Source of the DNA: an uncultured Chitinophaga sp.
GTDB taxonomy: Bacteria; Bacteroidota; Bacteroidia; Chitinophagales; Chitinophagaceae
Reading direction: 5' to 3'
DNA length: 64,000 bases
Assembly (NCBI RefSeq): GCF_937898475.1
Contig: NZ_CALEJS010000024.1
Location: 1-64,000 of the forward strand
Below the pieces are notes generated by a model that saw nothing but the letters and a program-made list of their open reading frames with translations, made no database searches and had not been told where the DNA came from. Within the stretch, counting starts at the first letter, position 1; the number at the start of each line of letters is the position of its first letter. The translations under genes and the position numbers were made by a program. Positions 1-7,684 of this stretch are shown in pieces.

Positions 1-31
1 GTGTTAAAGGTCTTAATTTTTTAACCTTTGA

Positions 32-739
32 CACAGTTTATTTTACAGTCTCTCACAAAAGGCAAGCGACTTCATTGAAACTTTTAGCAGTGCTATTTCC
101 AAATTAGATCAAGACAAATTCAGCTACTATCTTTTCAGCGACAACATTTGTATTACCGCTAAGAATCTCAACACCAATGATGAAAAAACACTGGTCGAAT
201 TGCTACTGGTGATTTCTGAGTTGTACTTCGAGTTTGTACAGCGGGGATACTTTCTCAGAGGTGGTATTGATTATGGCTTGTTTATTGACAAATCCGCAAT
301 TGCGTTAGGTGTTCCATTGGCAACTGCTTATAAAATGGAAACCACGCAAGCCGTGTTTCCACGTATTGTCCTTTCCAAAAATTTCATCAAACAGTTCGAA
401 GTTTATCCGAGTGAGGGAGTGCAGGTGTTTACTTCTATGTTTACCTCTTCCCTGATAAAAAGCAGTTGCGAAATACATTACCTGAATGTCTTCTCCCATA
501 TTTTCAAAGTAGAGGACAAAGAGCACTTCTTTGAGAAGTACAATCAGAACATCACTGAAAATCTGACCAACAGCCGATTTTCTGAGAACATATTCCTAAA
601 ATATCGCTGGTTAGCTGATGAGTTTAACTCATTTATTGAAATCTACACCTCATCATTGGCTTTCTATGATGAAAACTTTGAAGCAACTGATGAATTTCTC
701 GAAACAGTAAAACAATTAAAAGTATCGTATGGACACTAA
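32..739 (+). CDS. nucleotidyl-cyclase-like protein, 5' end missing or frameshifted
   Basis: The open frame runs from base 32, just after an in-frame TGA at 29-31, to the TAA at 737-739. The first usual start is a TTG at 200, but similarity to the family I recognise begins earlier. The FSDN motif (Asp codon at 140-142) and the following RGGI...G, AYKxE and PRIVLS segments resemble a cyclase-fold family related to class III nucleotidyl cyclases, in which FSD would carry one metal-binding Asp. The expected N-terminal strand with the first metal Asp (a DxxGF-like motif) is absent, and neither other upstream frame supplies it. The gene therefore looks 5'-truncated or frameshifted, and catalytic activity is doubtful. 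It overlaps the next gene by 11 bases, which implies translational coupling. Family assignment is from memory of motifs and is moderate. Confidence 0.5.
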   Translation, partial: HSLFYSLSQKASDFIETFSSAISKLDQDKFSYYLFSDNICITAKNLNTNDEKTLVELLLVISELYFEFVQRGYFLRGGIDYGLFIDKSAIALGVPLATAYKMETTQAVFPRIVLSKNFIKQFEVYPSEGVQVFTSMFTSSLIKSSCEIHYLNVFSHIFKVEDKEHFFEKYNQNITENLTNSRFSENIFLKYRWLADEFNSFIEIYTSSLAFYDENFEATDEFLETVKQLKVSYGH

Positions 740-1838
740 TTTAATATATATGCCAGCTTTCAGAGTTAGGCAACAAGAAGTTCTGGTTTTAAGATCTTTT
801 AATTTTGGAAGTCATATGTACCCACTCCTTGAAATTGTCAAAGAGCACGACAGGGCAAGAAAAGCTGATTCACAGCGTAGCTTTGAAGACATACACAATG
901 ATTTGATTAATGAAATAACAGCCCAGCGAGTGTTTGTCGATCTTCCTGTTTACCTCAAACAATCCGGATCGGTGAAAGATGAGGTTGTTGCATTTTCCTT
1001 TAGCGTCATAAACAACCTTGAAAAGCGTTGCGAATATTTAAACAGGCTATCTCCATCAAGTCCGAAAGCAATTCCGGTAATTTCATCTTATCTGATTAAA
1101 ACAGGAGAGCAAGGCACCATTGAAAAGCAGTTTGGCTTATTACAGGAAAATTTTGAAAGACTGGCATTCAGACTTTTCCCATTATCCTTTGCTGAGGATT
1201 TTCCAATTGTACGAAGCCTAATTCGTCCAACAGACTATTTGATTATTGATCTTGACCAGATTCCGCCATACCCAAGCCCTCCATTAAAGCAAATCATTAC
1301 TTTACTGAAAGGTTTTAATCGTTGTTGCAAAATCCTATTGAGAAGTGCTATAAATACAGAGATACAGAATGTAAACCTTGAGCATGGCCAAATAGTAATT
1401 GAAGCTGACAACAATCACATTGACCTTTCCCACATGGAGAATTTCGGTGTGAATGCAACAGGGGATTATGTTGGCATTAAGAAGGATGATCTAACCGCTG
1501 GTGGCACAATCAGTCCCGGTTTTATTTATTATGACGCTATTTATAACCAATACTTTGGTTATAAAGCCGCAATCAAAGGTTCGTTGAGTGAGTTTGAAAA
1601 TCGCATCGTTCCAGACGTCATAAATTCTCCAGCAACTCAGGAAATGCTTCAACACAACCCTCCATTTGTAGGTTTAAAAAATCCCGGGTATTCAACGTTA
1701 CTTAATATTCAAGCTGGTCGTGAGAGTGGAAAAAGCCAGGCAAAATTTAAACGAATTGCTATGGAGCATTATTTATATTGCATGAGCATCAAAATACAAT
1801 CCAATGAATTGCATCAAACCAACGTTCAGACTCCGTAG
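729..1838 (+). CDS. beta / sce7725-like family protein
   Basis: This 369-residue protein opens with YMPAFRVRQQE, a YxPxxRxRQxE motif, followed by a segment ending YPLLEIV. That opening is typical of the family named after the phage T4 beta protein and of the related sce7725 family. No signal peptide or membrane segment is visible, so it should be cytoplasmic. Biochemical function is unknown for the family. The start codon lies inside the stop region of the upstream cyclase-like gene (ATGGACACTAA), so the two are probably co-translated. Its 3' end overlaps the convergent sce7726-like gene by 13 bases. From memory, sce7725 and sce7726 genes are often neighbours, and this supports reading all three as one accessory cassette. 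Base composition is clearly A+T-richer than the genes right of 3 kb. Confidence 0.72.
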   Translation: MDTNLIYMPAFRVRQQEVLVLRSFNFGSHMYPLLEIVKEHDRARKADSQRSFEDIHNDLINEITAQRVFVDLPVYLKQSGSVKDEVVAFSFSVINNLEKRCEYLNRLSPSSPKAIPVISSYLIKTGEQGTIEKQFGLLQENFERLAFRLFPLSFAEDFPIVRSLIRPTDYLIIDLDQIPPYPSPPLKQIITLLKGFNRCCKILLRSAINTEIQNVNLEHGQIVIEADNNHIDLSHMENFGVNATGDYVGIKKDDLTAGGTISPGFIYYDAIYNQYFGYKAAIKGSLSEFENRIVPDVINSPATQEMLQHNPPFVGLKNPGYSTLLNIQAGRESGKSQAKFKRIAMEHYLYCMSIKIQSNELHQTNVQTP

Positions 1839-2575
1839 ATTATTTCCGGTTTAACATTGGTATTGAAAAAGAACTGTAAATCAATGGGGAGAATTTTGTC
1901 CCAATTACTTTGGACAAAACTCCATCTATCGAAATACCGATTCTTCAACATTTCCTTTAACTTCTGATTAATTTTTGCAGAATCGTTTGACGCTAATATT
2001 TCATCCTTATCAACGCTCCCAAATGACAACCTTAACTCCTTTTTATTAAATATGCCAAGTTGTTCTGTTGCATTAATCTTAGGGCTGTATTCAGCCGTCC
2101 GGTAAATTATTTTCTTACTTCCCTCAAAGTACCAAATACCATAGTACTCAGGGATAATTTCAATCACATTGGAAAGATGTACCTTATCAATGACTACTGT
2201 ATTGAACTCAAATACATCTCCATAATCGCTGACTTGCTTATTCAACCTGTTGAGCGTGTCAATTTTGGACTTAACCTCAAATGATTTGGTATCGCCATTG
2301 ATAACTAAAAAATCTGTCCTGCTACTTTTGGCCTTGACTTCAAAAGCTGCGACATATTTCTTATTTCGAAATTCTTTGGCGAGCTTATACTTCAATATTT
2401 GTTCACCGTCATAATGCTTAAACACAACATCATTAACAGTCTTCGCAAGTTCGTATTTGGTTAATTCCTTGTACTTATCGGTCTGGAAAAAAGCAGCAAG
2501 CAAGCCCCTAAGCTGGTTGGTATAGCTTAAAGTATTGTATGACCTTGCAAGTGCTGAATAATCCATAAACTCCAT
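1826..2575 (-). CDS. sce7726-like protein, putative PD-(D/E)XK nuclease
   Basis: A 249-residue protein with the core RTDFLVI...SFEVKSK. Asp88, Glu100 and Lys102 form the D-(x)n-ExK pattern of the PD-(D/E)XK nuclease fold, and the following IDTLNRLNKQVSDY segment is the hallmark of the sce7726 family, in which an ExKSDxDTxxRLxxQ stretch recurs. Nuclease activity is inferred; no member's role is known to me. It faces the beta-family gene tail to tail with a 13-base overlap. A good -7 element, TATCTTTG on the minus strand, lies at 2590-2597 just upstream. The low G+C content and the unknown-function neighbours suggest a horizontally acquired, possibly defence-related cassette. Confidence 0.72.
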   Translation of the reverse strand: MEFMDYSALARSYNTLSYTNQLRGLLAAFFQTDKYKELTKYELAKTVNDVVFKHYDGEQILKYKLAKEFRNKKYVAAFEVKAKSSRTDFLVINGDTKSFEVKSKIDTLNRLNKQVSDYGDVFEFNTVVIDKVHLSNVIEIIPEYYGIWYFEGSKKIIYRTAEYSPKINATEQLGIFNKKELRLSFGSVDKDEILASNDSAKINQKLKEMLKNRYFDRWSFVQSNWDKILPIDLQFFFNTNVKPEIIYGV

Positions 2576-2589
2576 TTATTTCTTATGCT

Positions 2590-2597
2590 CAAAGATA
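2590..2597 (-). promoter_or_regulatory. putative -7 promoter element of the sce7726-like gene
   Basis: On the minus strand the bases read TATCTTTG, an exact match to the Bacteroidota TAnnTTTG -7 element, 14 bases from the ATG at 2575. No clear TTG -33 element stands 19-21 bases further upstream, so the call rests on the -7 box and its position. Confidence 0.45.
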
Positions 2598-3047
2598 CGA
2601 AAGATAAAGATATTCTTTTGTTACCTTTGCAACCTTTTTAACGAAGGGCATCCACCTCCCCAAGTCTCCTCCCAACCCACCTAAGGTGTTCGCTGTACTC
2701 TCATTTTTTTATTAAGGGTCTGACGCTGCTTATTGTTTTTGGTCGCATGTGGGTCGCTGCGGACTGATCGTGCTGTCATGTTTTTGCAATATCCCCCACC
2801 GTCATTTCGCAATTTGCCTGCAATCCTTCCTCAAAGTATCTGTTGTTCGATAAAAAATAACAAATACTGCCTACCCTACTGCAGTCAGTTATTGCTTCAT
2901 TTCTTTCCCTCAATCGTGTAGTTCCATTCAATCGCTACCCTTGCCTTGTCGACCAGGTATCACCACTTCATGTTGCTAATTCGTTGATAATGTAGCATAA
3001 TTAACTGATATGCAGGTATTGAAAAAATATTGCATTGAAATATTTCA

Positions 3048-3078
3048 TTGTTACAGCGCCTAACTATGCCTACCTTTG
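3048..3078 (+). promoter_or_regulatory. PhnA gene promoter (TTG-N20-TACCTTTG)
   Basis: TTG at 3048-3050 is followed after 20 bases by TACCTTTG at 3071-3078. Both elements and the spacing match the Bacteroidota primary sigma consensus. Transcription would begin near 3085 and reach the ATG at 3102, which supports that start over the upstream in-frame one. Confidence 0.65.
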
Positions 3079-3101
3079 CGGCTTTCATACAAGCAACATA
3101 C

Positions 3102-3665
3102 ATGAACACCACAATTACTCCTGCATTAAGAGAACGCTGCAACGGAACCTGCGAACTGTGTACCAATGAAGCGGCCACCACTGCCTACGCGGTGAGCCCG
3201 AAAAACAGCGACGTAATAGAGAACGAAGTGGCCATCTGCAATACCTGCCTCTCTGCTATGGACAACCCGGCCGATGTGTTACACTGGCATTGCCTGGCGG
3301 GAAGCATCTGGAATACCGAGCCGGCCGTGCAGGCGTTGAGCTACCGGATACTGTACAAATACAAAGACCAGGAATGGGCCAATGAGATCATTGAAACGGT
3401 AGAACTGGATGAAGCGGTCACCAACTGGGCGCTGAGCGTTTTCGAGGTAAAAGCAGTGCACCGCGACAGCAATGGCAATGAACTGCTGAACGGCGATACC
3501 GTAGTGCTCACACAGGGCCTGAACGTAAAAGGCGCTAATTTCATGGCCCCCAAAGGCACCATTGTCCGGAAGATCAGGCTGGTGGCTGATAACACAGAAC
3601 AGATCGAAGGAAAGATAAACGAACAGACGATCGTTATCCTCACAAAATATGTCCGCAAATCCTGA
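3102..3665 (+). CDS. PhnA-like zinc-ribbon protein (YjdM family)
   Basis: A 187-residue protein, taking the ATG that follows the promoter; an upstream in-frame start would lie inside that promoter. Cys13, Cys17 and Cys20 and the later ICNTC pair form the zinc ribbon at the N-terminus. The C-terminal part, with DSNGNELLNGDTVVL and GTIVRKIRLV, is the PhnA/YjdM domain, an SH3-like fold. Despite the historic name from the E. coli phosphonate region, the family is not part of C-P lyase, and its function is unsettled. It ends 19 bases before the convergent anti-sigma-like gene and appears to be a single-gene transcript. Confidence 0.88.
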   Translation: MNTTITPALRERCNGTCELCTNEAATTAYAVSPKNSDVIENEVAICNTCLSAMDNPADVLHWHCLAGSIWNTEPAVQALSYRILYKYKDQEWANEIIETVELDEAVTNWALSVFEVKAVHRDSNGNELLNGDTVVLTQGLNVKGANFMAPKGTIVRKIRLVADNTEQIEGKINEQTIVILTKYVRKS

Positions 3666-3684
3666 GGCATCGCCAAAGGGTCCT

Positions 3685-5076
3685 CTATTTACGCTTTAAG
3701 GGTAAACGCAGGTAGATCTCCAGCCTGCTTTTATCCTGCAGGCTGTTTTTCAGCACAGGCATTGTCCACCCCCCGGGGGTGCTTACAGAACTGGAACTGT
3801 TGGAACCAGGCTGCAGGAACTGCCACTCAGACGAAGCGTTTTCATGCAGCAGCAACTGGTAACTGATGCCGGTGATGATTCCGAAGCGCCACTGGTAGTT
3901 TGCTTCCAGCTCACCGTAAAAGCTATGTTTCCCGGGTGCTGCTGCTTTTGAAAAGGCCTGGCTGTTGGAAATAACAGATGGCGTACTGAGCGCCTTCCTG
4001 GTCATTATAGTATCTCCCGCCGAATGCAGGATATGATGATACCGCACACCTGCACCCACTGAAAACCGCTGCAACGTATAGCCCACCCGGATACCCGCAT
4101 CAGCGCTCCACATATGTTTTACCTGGTAGGTGGTCCAGACAGAATCCGTTCTTGTCTGACCGCTGCCGATCGTCACAGTTTCCTCGCCAACATGGCCCAG
4201 CTGTTTATCGTAGCCTCCCGTATAGGCGGCGCCGATATAGGGCTGCAGGTAAAAATGCTGCCGGATGGGTAAACGGTATAGGAAGGATACCCGCCCACCG
4301 CGGCCTTCATCGGTGGTTGCCAGGAAACCTGCCTGGATGGCCCATCGGGGATATTTTGCAGCAGCTTGGGCAGCCGGCGTTACCGGGAGCTGCTGGCCCG
4401 TGCCGTTGAGGCTGAGCGGATGATGCCGGGGCAGCGGCAATGTTTGCAGGGAAAGGCCGTTTGTCTTTATTTCTTCCATTGCAGCTGCTTCATGTTGCAC
4501 GGAGATCATATCGGCTGCTGCTTTCTGTGGTTCCAACGGGTGAACAGCGCCTTGCAGGGATAACTGGTTGTCCGCCCTGCTTTCCTTTGTAGTGGCTGCA
4601 GGTGGCCGCCGCACAGGCACACCGTCATCGGCTCCGCCTGCAGGCTGTTCTGCCGTTTTCTCCCGGCGGATGATCGCCGGGGTTGATGCGGGCGCCCGTT
4701 CAGGGGTTACATCGGCACTGTTATCGCGGTTGTTATGATTTGTTTCACCAGTCGTCGTGTTGTGAAGGGTATGGCCGGATGAAGGCCGGGTATGATCTGT
4801 GATAACTTTTGTATCATTGGAAAAGAACAGGGAGAAGGTCAGCAGGGAAAGCGTCAGCACCCCGGCTGCCAGCGTTAACAGCAGCCAGCGTTTGCGGCGC
4901 CAACCGGATACCGTACCGGTAGCGCCGGCAATGATACCGGGGCGTTTCCGGTCATCGTCCAGCATAGCAGACAACCCGGCCCAGCCTTCGTCCTCGTCCT
5001 TCCGGTCTAAACCGGGGCCGGGCTGCTGAGCGGCTGTTTTCAGCCAGTTGTCGATATTTCCGCGCTTTTCATTCAT
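3685..5076 (-). CDS. membrane anti-sigma-like protein with beta-barrel-like C-terminus
   Basis: This 463-residue protein has a cytoplasmic-looking N-terminus (about 1-60), a single membrane helix at about 64-85, a long Pro/Thr/Ala-rich linker (about 90-240) and a C-terminal region of alternating aromatic strands (about 245-463) that reads like an outer-membrane-type barrel. It follows the sigma factor gene by 18 bases on the same strand, the usual arrangement for an ECF sigma factor and its membrane anti-sigma partner. The N-terminal NWLKTAAQQ segment with GWAGLSAML nearby is the likely sigma-binding part, by inference from position. It is not a FecR protein, and the partner role is inferred from context. 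Confidence 0.68.
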   Translation of the reverse strand: MNEKRGNIDNWLKTAAQQPGPGLDRKDEDEGWAGLSAMLDDDRKRPGIIAGATGTVSGWRRKRWLLLTLAAGVLTLSLLTFSLFFSNDTKVITDHTRPSSGHTLHNTTTGETNHNNRDNSADVTPERAPASTPAIIRREKTAEQPAGGADDGVPVRRPPAATTKESRADNQLSLQGAVHPLEPQKAAADMISVQHEAAAMEEIKTNGLSLQTLPLPRHHPLSLNGTGQQLPVTPAAQAAAKYPRWAIQAGFLATTDEGRGGRVSFLYRLPIRQHFYLQPYIGAAYTGGYDKQLGHVGEETVTIGSGQTRTDSVWTTYQVKHMWSADAGIRVGYTLQRFSVGAGVRYHHILHSAGDTIMTRKALSTPSVISNSQAFSKAAAPGKHSFYGELEANYQWRFGIITGISYQLLLHENASSEWQFLQPGSNSSSSVSTPGGWTMPVLKNSLQDKSRLEIYLRLPLKRK

Positions 5077-5094
5077 CTGCTTATGATTGCATGT

Positions 5095-5676
5095 TTAAAA
5101 AGTTCCGTTGGGCAGCAGCTGCTGCAACAGCTTTTTACCTTCGGCCACATGCCATTTGGATGTGCCCACACTGATGCCTGTCATGGCCGCGATCTCTTTA
5201 TGTGAATATCCTTCTATCAGGAAAAGATTGATTACCATCCGGGTGGCCGGCGGCAGTCGCTGGAGCAGCGCCAGCAGGTCTTTATATTCCAGGGGCTGAT
5301 GCCCTTCGTACCTGGCAATATGTTCGGGTAGTTCTGCCGTGATAACCACGGGCGATTTGGCCTTGTTGCTGCGAAAATGTTCCGCCACGGCGTTTGTCAT
5401 AATTTTGCGCAGCCAGCCCTCAAAACTGCCCTGGAATGCATATTGATCTATGTGCCGGAAAGCCTTCAGGAACCCATTGTTCAGAATATGGAAGGCCGTT
5501 TCCCGGTCGCTGGTATACCGCCGTACAATGTCCATCATGACGCCGGCGTAGCGCCTGTACAGCTTTTCCTGGAAGGCGCGTTCATTCCTCCGGCAGCCCT
5601 CGATCAGGGCCGGAAGCTCGCTATCATGACTGGGATCATCAGCATGCCCGGGTATGTGCAATGAGTCGGTTCGCAA
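5095..5676 (-). CDS. RNA polymerase sigma-70 family (ECF-like) factor
   Basis: A 193-residue sigma factor. Region 2 covers about residues 35-100 (FLKAFRHIDQY, WLRKIMTNAV) and region 4 about 130-185 (HKEIAAMTGISVGTSKWHVAEGKKLL, the helix-turn-helix). The only usable start is a TTG at 5676, because an in-frame stop lies three codons upstream and no ATG precedes region 2. It would direct RNA polymerase to a small regulon and is presumably held by the membrane protein encoded 18 bases downstream. No SusC gene is nearby, so the regulated genes are not obvious. Confidence 0.88.
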   Translation of the reverse strand: MRTDSLHIPGHADDPSHDSELPALIEGCRRNERAFQEKLYRRYAGVMMDIVRRYTSDRETAFHILNNGFLKAFRHIDQYAFQGSFEGWLRKIMTNAVAEHFRSNKAKSPVVITAELPEHIARYEGHQPLEYKDLLALLQRLPPATRMVINLFLIEGYSHKEIAAMTGISVGTSKWHVAEGKKLLQQLLPNGTF

Positions 5677-5741
5677 TAAATATTACAGATGCGGCTACAG
5701 CAGCAAAAGGTTGGGTAAACTAACAACTTTTTTTTATTTTT

Positions 5742-6533
5742 TCAGCCTACCGCTAAAATGCAGGCGGCGCCTGCGCCTTTTACAAAGCCAATATCCCCGT
5801 AAGCGCTAATCGTGCCCATTTCGATGCCAATGGAAAGCACCAGGCTTTGCGTATCTTTGATGGCGCCAGGGTCCTTCAGCTTCAGCTCATAGGTCTGGGG
5901 TTGAAAAGGCTCATTGGCCACCTGCCATTCCGTATACAGGTCTGTTCTGTCCCACTCGTGCCCGTAGTCATTATAGTTACCTTTCTCAAGTATAAGGTCT
6001 GATATCACTGCCAGGGATATTGAAAAGCGGTATACGGGATGTTTCCAGGGAAGCAGCAGGTTAATGCCTTTTACAAGTCCGGGCAGCTGTACAACAGCGC
6101 TTTTTGTTTCCCGATGAAAGGTGCATCCCAGGGGGCCGGTTACAACAGCCTGGAAAGGATGCTTTTTATTCAGCTGGAAACCTGCCAGCATAAATCGATG
6201 CTGCGACAGGTAAATGTTTCGTTCTCCCCTGCCACTTTGAGGGTCCAGATCCTGGATCTTTTTGAATACGGAGGAGAGGTCGCCGCTTAAACGCGGACTG
6301 GCAAGATGTTTTACGGGCGCTACCGACCATATAACGGCACGAGACGCCTTTCCCACCCCTTTAAATTCCTCCATGTTTTCCCGGAGGCGCTCAAATCTGG
6401 GCGATGTCTTGATCTTTTTCTTGCTGGGGCCTCCTTTTTTACGGATCACGATCTTGTCCGAACCTTTCATCCGGTAAGCCGAATATCTCCCCAGGCTGCC
6501 GGTAAATTCAAATCCTTCTTCTAAGGTTGCCAT
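5742..6533 (-). CDS. hypothetical protein, 263 aa
   Basis: I do not recognise this protein. It is a soluble-looking 263-residue product with a very basic segment near residues 30-42 (IRKKGGPSKKKIK) and a C-terminal half rich in strand-like stretches that ends in small hydrophobic residues. No signal peptide or membrane helix is evident. It lies on the same strand as, and 65 bases before, the ECF sigma gene, but the gap is enough for a separate promoter. An array of 11-bp direct repeats sits 117 bases upstream of its ATG and could control it. Functions in phage-like or secretion contexts cannot be argued from the sequence. Confidence 0.75.
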   Translation of the reverse strand: MATLEEGFEFTGSLGRYSAYRMKGSDKIVIRKKGGPSKKKIKTSPRFERLRENMEEFKGVGKASRAVIWSVAPVKHLASPRLSGDLSSVFKKIQDLDPQSGRGERNIYLSQHRFMLAGFQLNKKHPFQAVVTGPLGCTFHRETKSAVVQLPGLVKGINLLLPWKHPVYRFSISLAVISDLILEKGNYNDYGHEWDRTDLYTEWQVANEPFQPQTYELKLKDPGAIKDTQSLVLSIGIEMGTISAYGDIGFVKGAGAACILAVG

Positions 6534-6964
6534 AAGATAAAATTTTTAGTGGATTAACAAGCTGAACCATATAAAGGTTCAGTCTTGATAGCAGTTTTTT
6601 TTCAGGAACTATAAAAGATATCGCCAGGATATTATCACTATATATAGTATGCTTACATCCTGGTTACATCCTGCTTACATGCTGCTTATATCCTGCTTAT
6701 ATCCTGCTGTAATACACTGGCAGCAAGGCCTAGAGCGGAAACACCGTAACAAAGCGGAATGGGATTTTTAGGGGGAAAATATCGGTAAAAAAGTAAGTAA
6801 TTAACTGGGTAACAAATATTTATAAGCAAAGATAAACAAATTACTGCAAGCTGCGTCAGGGGCTTCATTACGCACCAACAGTTGAATGTGATGCAACCGG
6901 GGCTGCACCTCCGTTTGTGAAAGTATGGAACAACCTTTGATCGGAAATATTAAAAATCAAGCTC
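6534..6964. other. intergenic region between divergent genes, with repeat array
   Basis: About 430 bases between the unknown minus-strand gene and the DUF4142 gene. The recognisable content is the 11-bp tandem array at 6650-6715. The rest is A+T-rich and presumably holds both promoters, but no clean TAnnTTTG with a spaced TTG was found. Confidence 0.5.
6650..6715 (+). repeat. 11-bp tandem direct repeat array (5 units plus a degenerate sixth)
   Basis: Units start at 6650, 6661, 6672, 6683, 6694 and 6705. They read TGCTTACATCC, TGGTTACATCC, TGCTTACATGC, TGCTTATATCC, TGCTTATATCC and a decayed TGCTGTAATAC. The 11-base period places each copy on nearly the same face of the helix. The array lies upstream of two divergent genes and contains no open frame of note. 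Confidence 0.85.
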
Positions 6965-7489
6965 ATGAAACCAGCCTCAACCATCGCTATGAGCGTTGCC
7001 GGATTGGCCCTCTCATGGCTGTTACCTGTAAACAGTAACGCACAGTCAAAAACAGACCGCGACTTTATGATGAAAGCCGCCCAGAGCAACATTGCCGAGA
7101 TACAGGCCGGGCAGCTGGCCGCCATCCAGGGCAGCACCGACATTGTTAAACGCTTTGGCACCATGATGGTGAACGATCATACCATGGCGCTCAATGAACT
7201 GGACTCCATTGTAAAGCGGGACATCAGGGACTCCCTGCCCAAAGAACCGGACGCCGAACATAAACTGCTTGCCCAGCAACTGCAAAACCTGAAGGGAAAG
7301 GAATTTGATGAGGCCTACCTGCAATCCCAGGTAAAAGACCATGAAACCGCCATCTCCCTGTTTGAAACAGAAGTGTCACAAGGCGAACATCCCGCATTGA
7401 AGGCATATGCTACCAAGACCTTACCCAAGCTCAGGATGCACCTGGATCATGCACGATCACTGGCAGGTGTATCGAAACAGGAAAACTAG
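6965..7489 (+). CDS. exported DUF4142 family protein
   Basis: A 174-residue protein with a cleavable signal peptide (residues 1 to about 26, ending SNAQ) and one DUF4142 domain covering nearly all of the rest. The helical repeats KTDRDFMMKAAQSNIAEIQAGQLA and the internal HTMALNELDSI and HETAISLFE helices carry the conserved His/Glu positions of this ferritin-like four-helix family. The product should be periplasmic. Function is not established, though such proteins are common near stress genes in Bacteroidota. A strong hairpin follows the stop codon, so it appears to be a monocistronic unit. Confidence 0.88.
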   Translation: MKPASTIAMSVAGLALSWLLPVNSNAQSKTDRDFMMKAAQSNIAEIQAGQLAAIQGSTDIVKRFGTMMVNDHTMALNELDSIVKRDIRDSLPKEPDAEHKLLAQQLQNLKGKEFDEAYLQSQVKDHETAISLFETEVSQGEHPALKAYATKTLPKLRMHLDHARSLAGVSKQEN

Positions 7490-7506
7490 CCATTCCGTAT
7501 TTAATT

Positions 7507-7550
7507 GTCCCTTGCACACGCACGGCATGGAATGTGCAAGGGACGCTGCT
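7507..7550 (+). terminator. rho-independent-type terminator after the DUF4142 gene
   Basis: A perfect 12-base inverted repeat, GTCCCTTGCACA at 7507-7518 and TGTGCAAGGGAC at 7533-7544, with a 14-base loop, is followed by a short T-run. It begins 17 bases after the stop codon. Confidence 0.7.
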
Positions 7551-7684
7551 TTTCGCAAAAAAAAGTGTAACTTTAATTGCGGCTGATACTATCCTACCTG
7601 CAGTGTGCAAATAGCCGCTCTTCTGTCCGGACCTACAACACTTTATGGCCACATCCGCTATGAGTCATGCATAAAAACTAAAGT

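Larger units (their letters stand above)
2576..3101. other. intergenic region at the right edge of the A+T-rich cassette
   Basis: About 525 bases without a convincing gene. It carries the minus-strand promoter of the sce7726-like gene, an orphan plus-strand TACCTTTG at 2622-2629 with no gene behind it, and the PhnA promoter at its right end. A short open frame at 2733-2921 has no recognisable product and no family-like features. I see no tRNA remnant, transposase fragment or clear attachment repeats, though composition changes across this stretch. Confidence 0.5.

Noticed and set aside
2733..2921. Short open frame in the cassette-edge intergenic region
   Set aside because: No recognisable motif, unusual composition and no start signal; it is likely noncoding.
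6650..6715. CRISPR array
   Set aside because: 11-base units without spacers, too short and contiguous.
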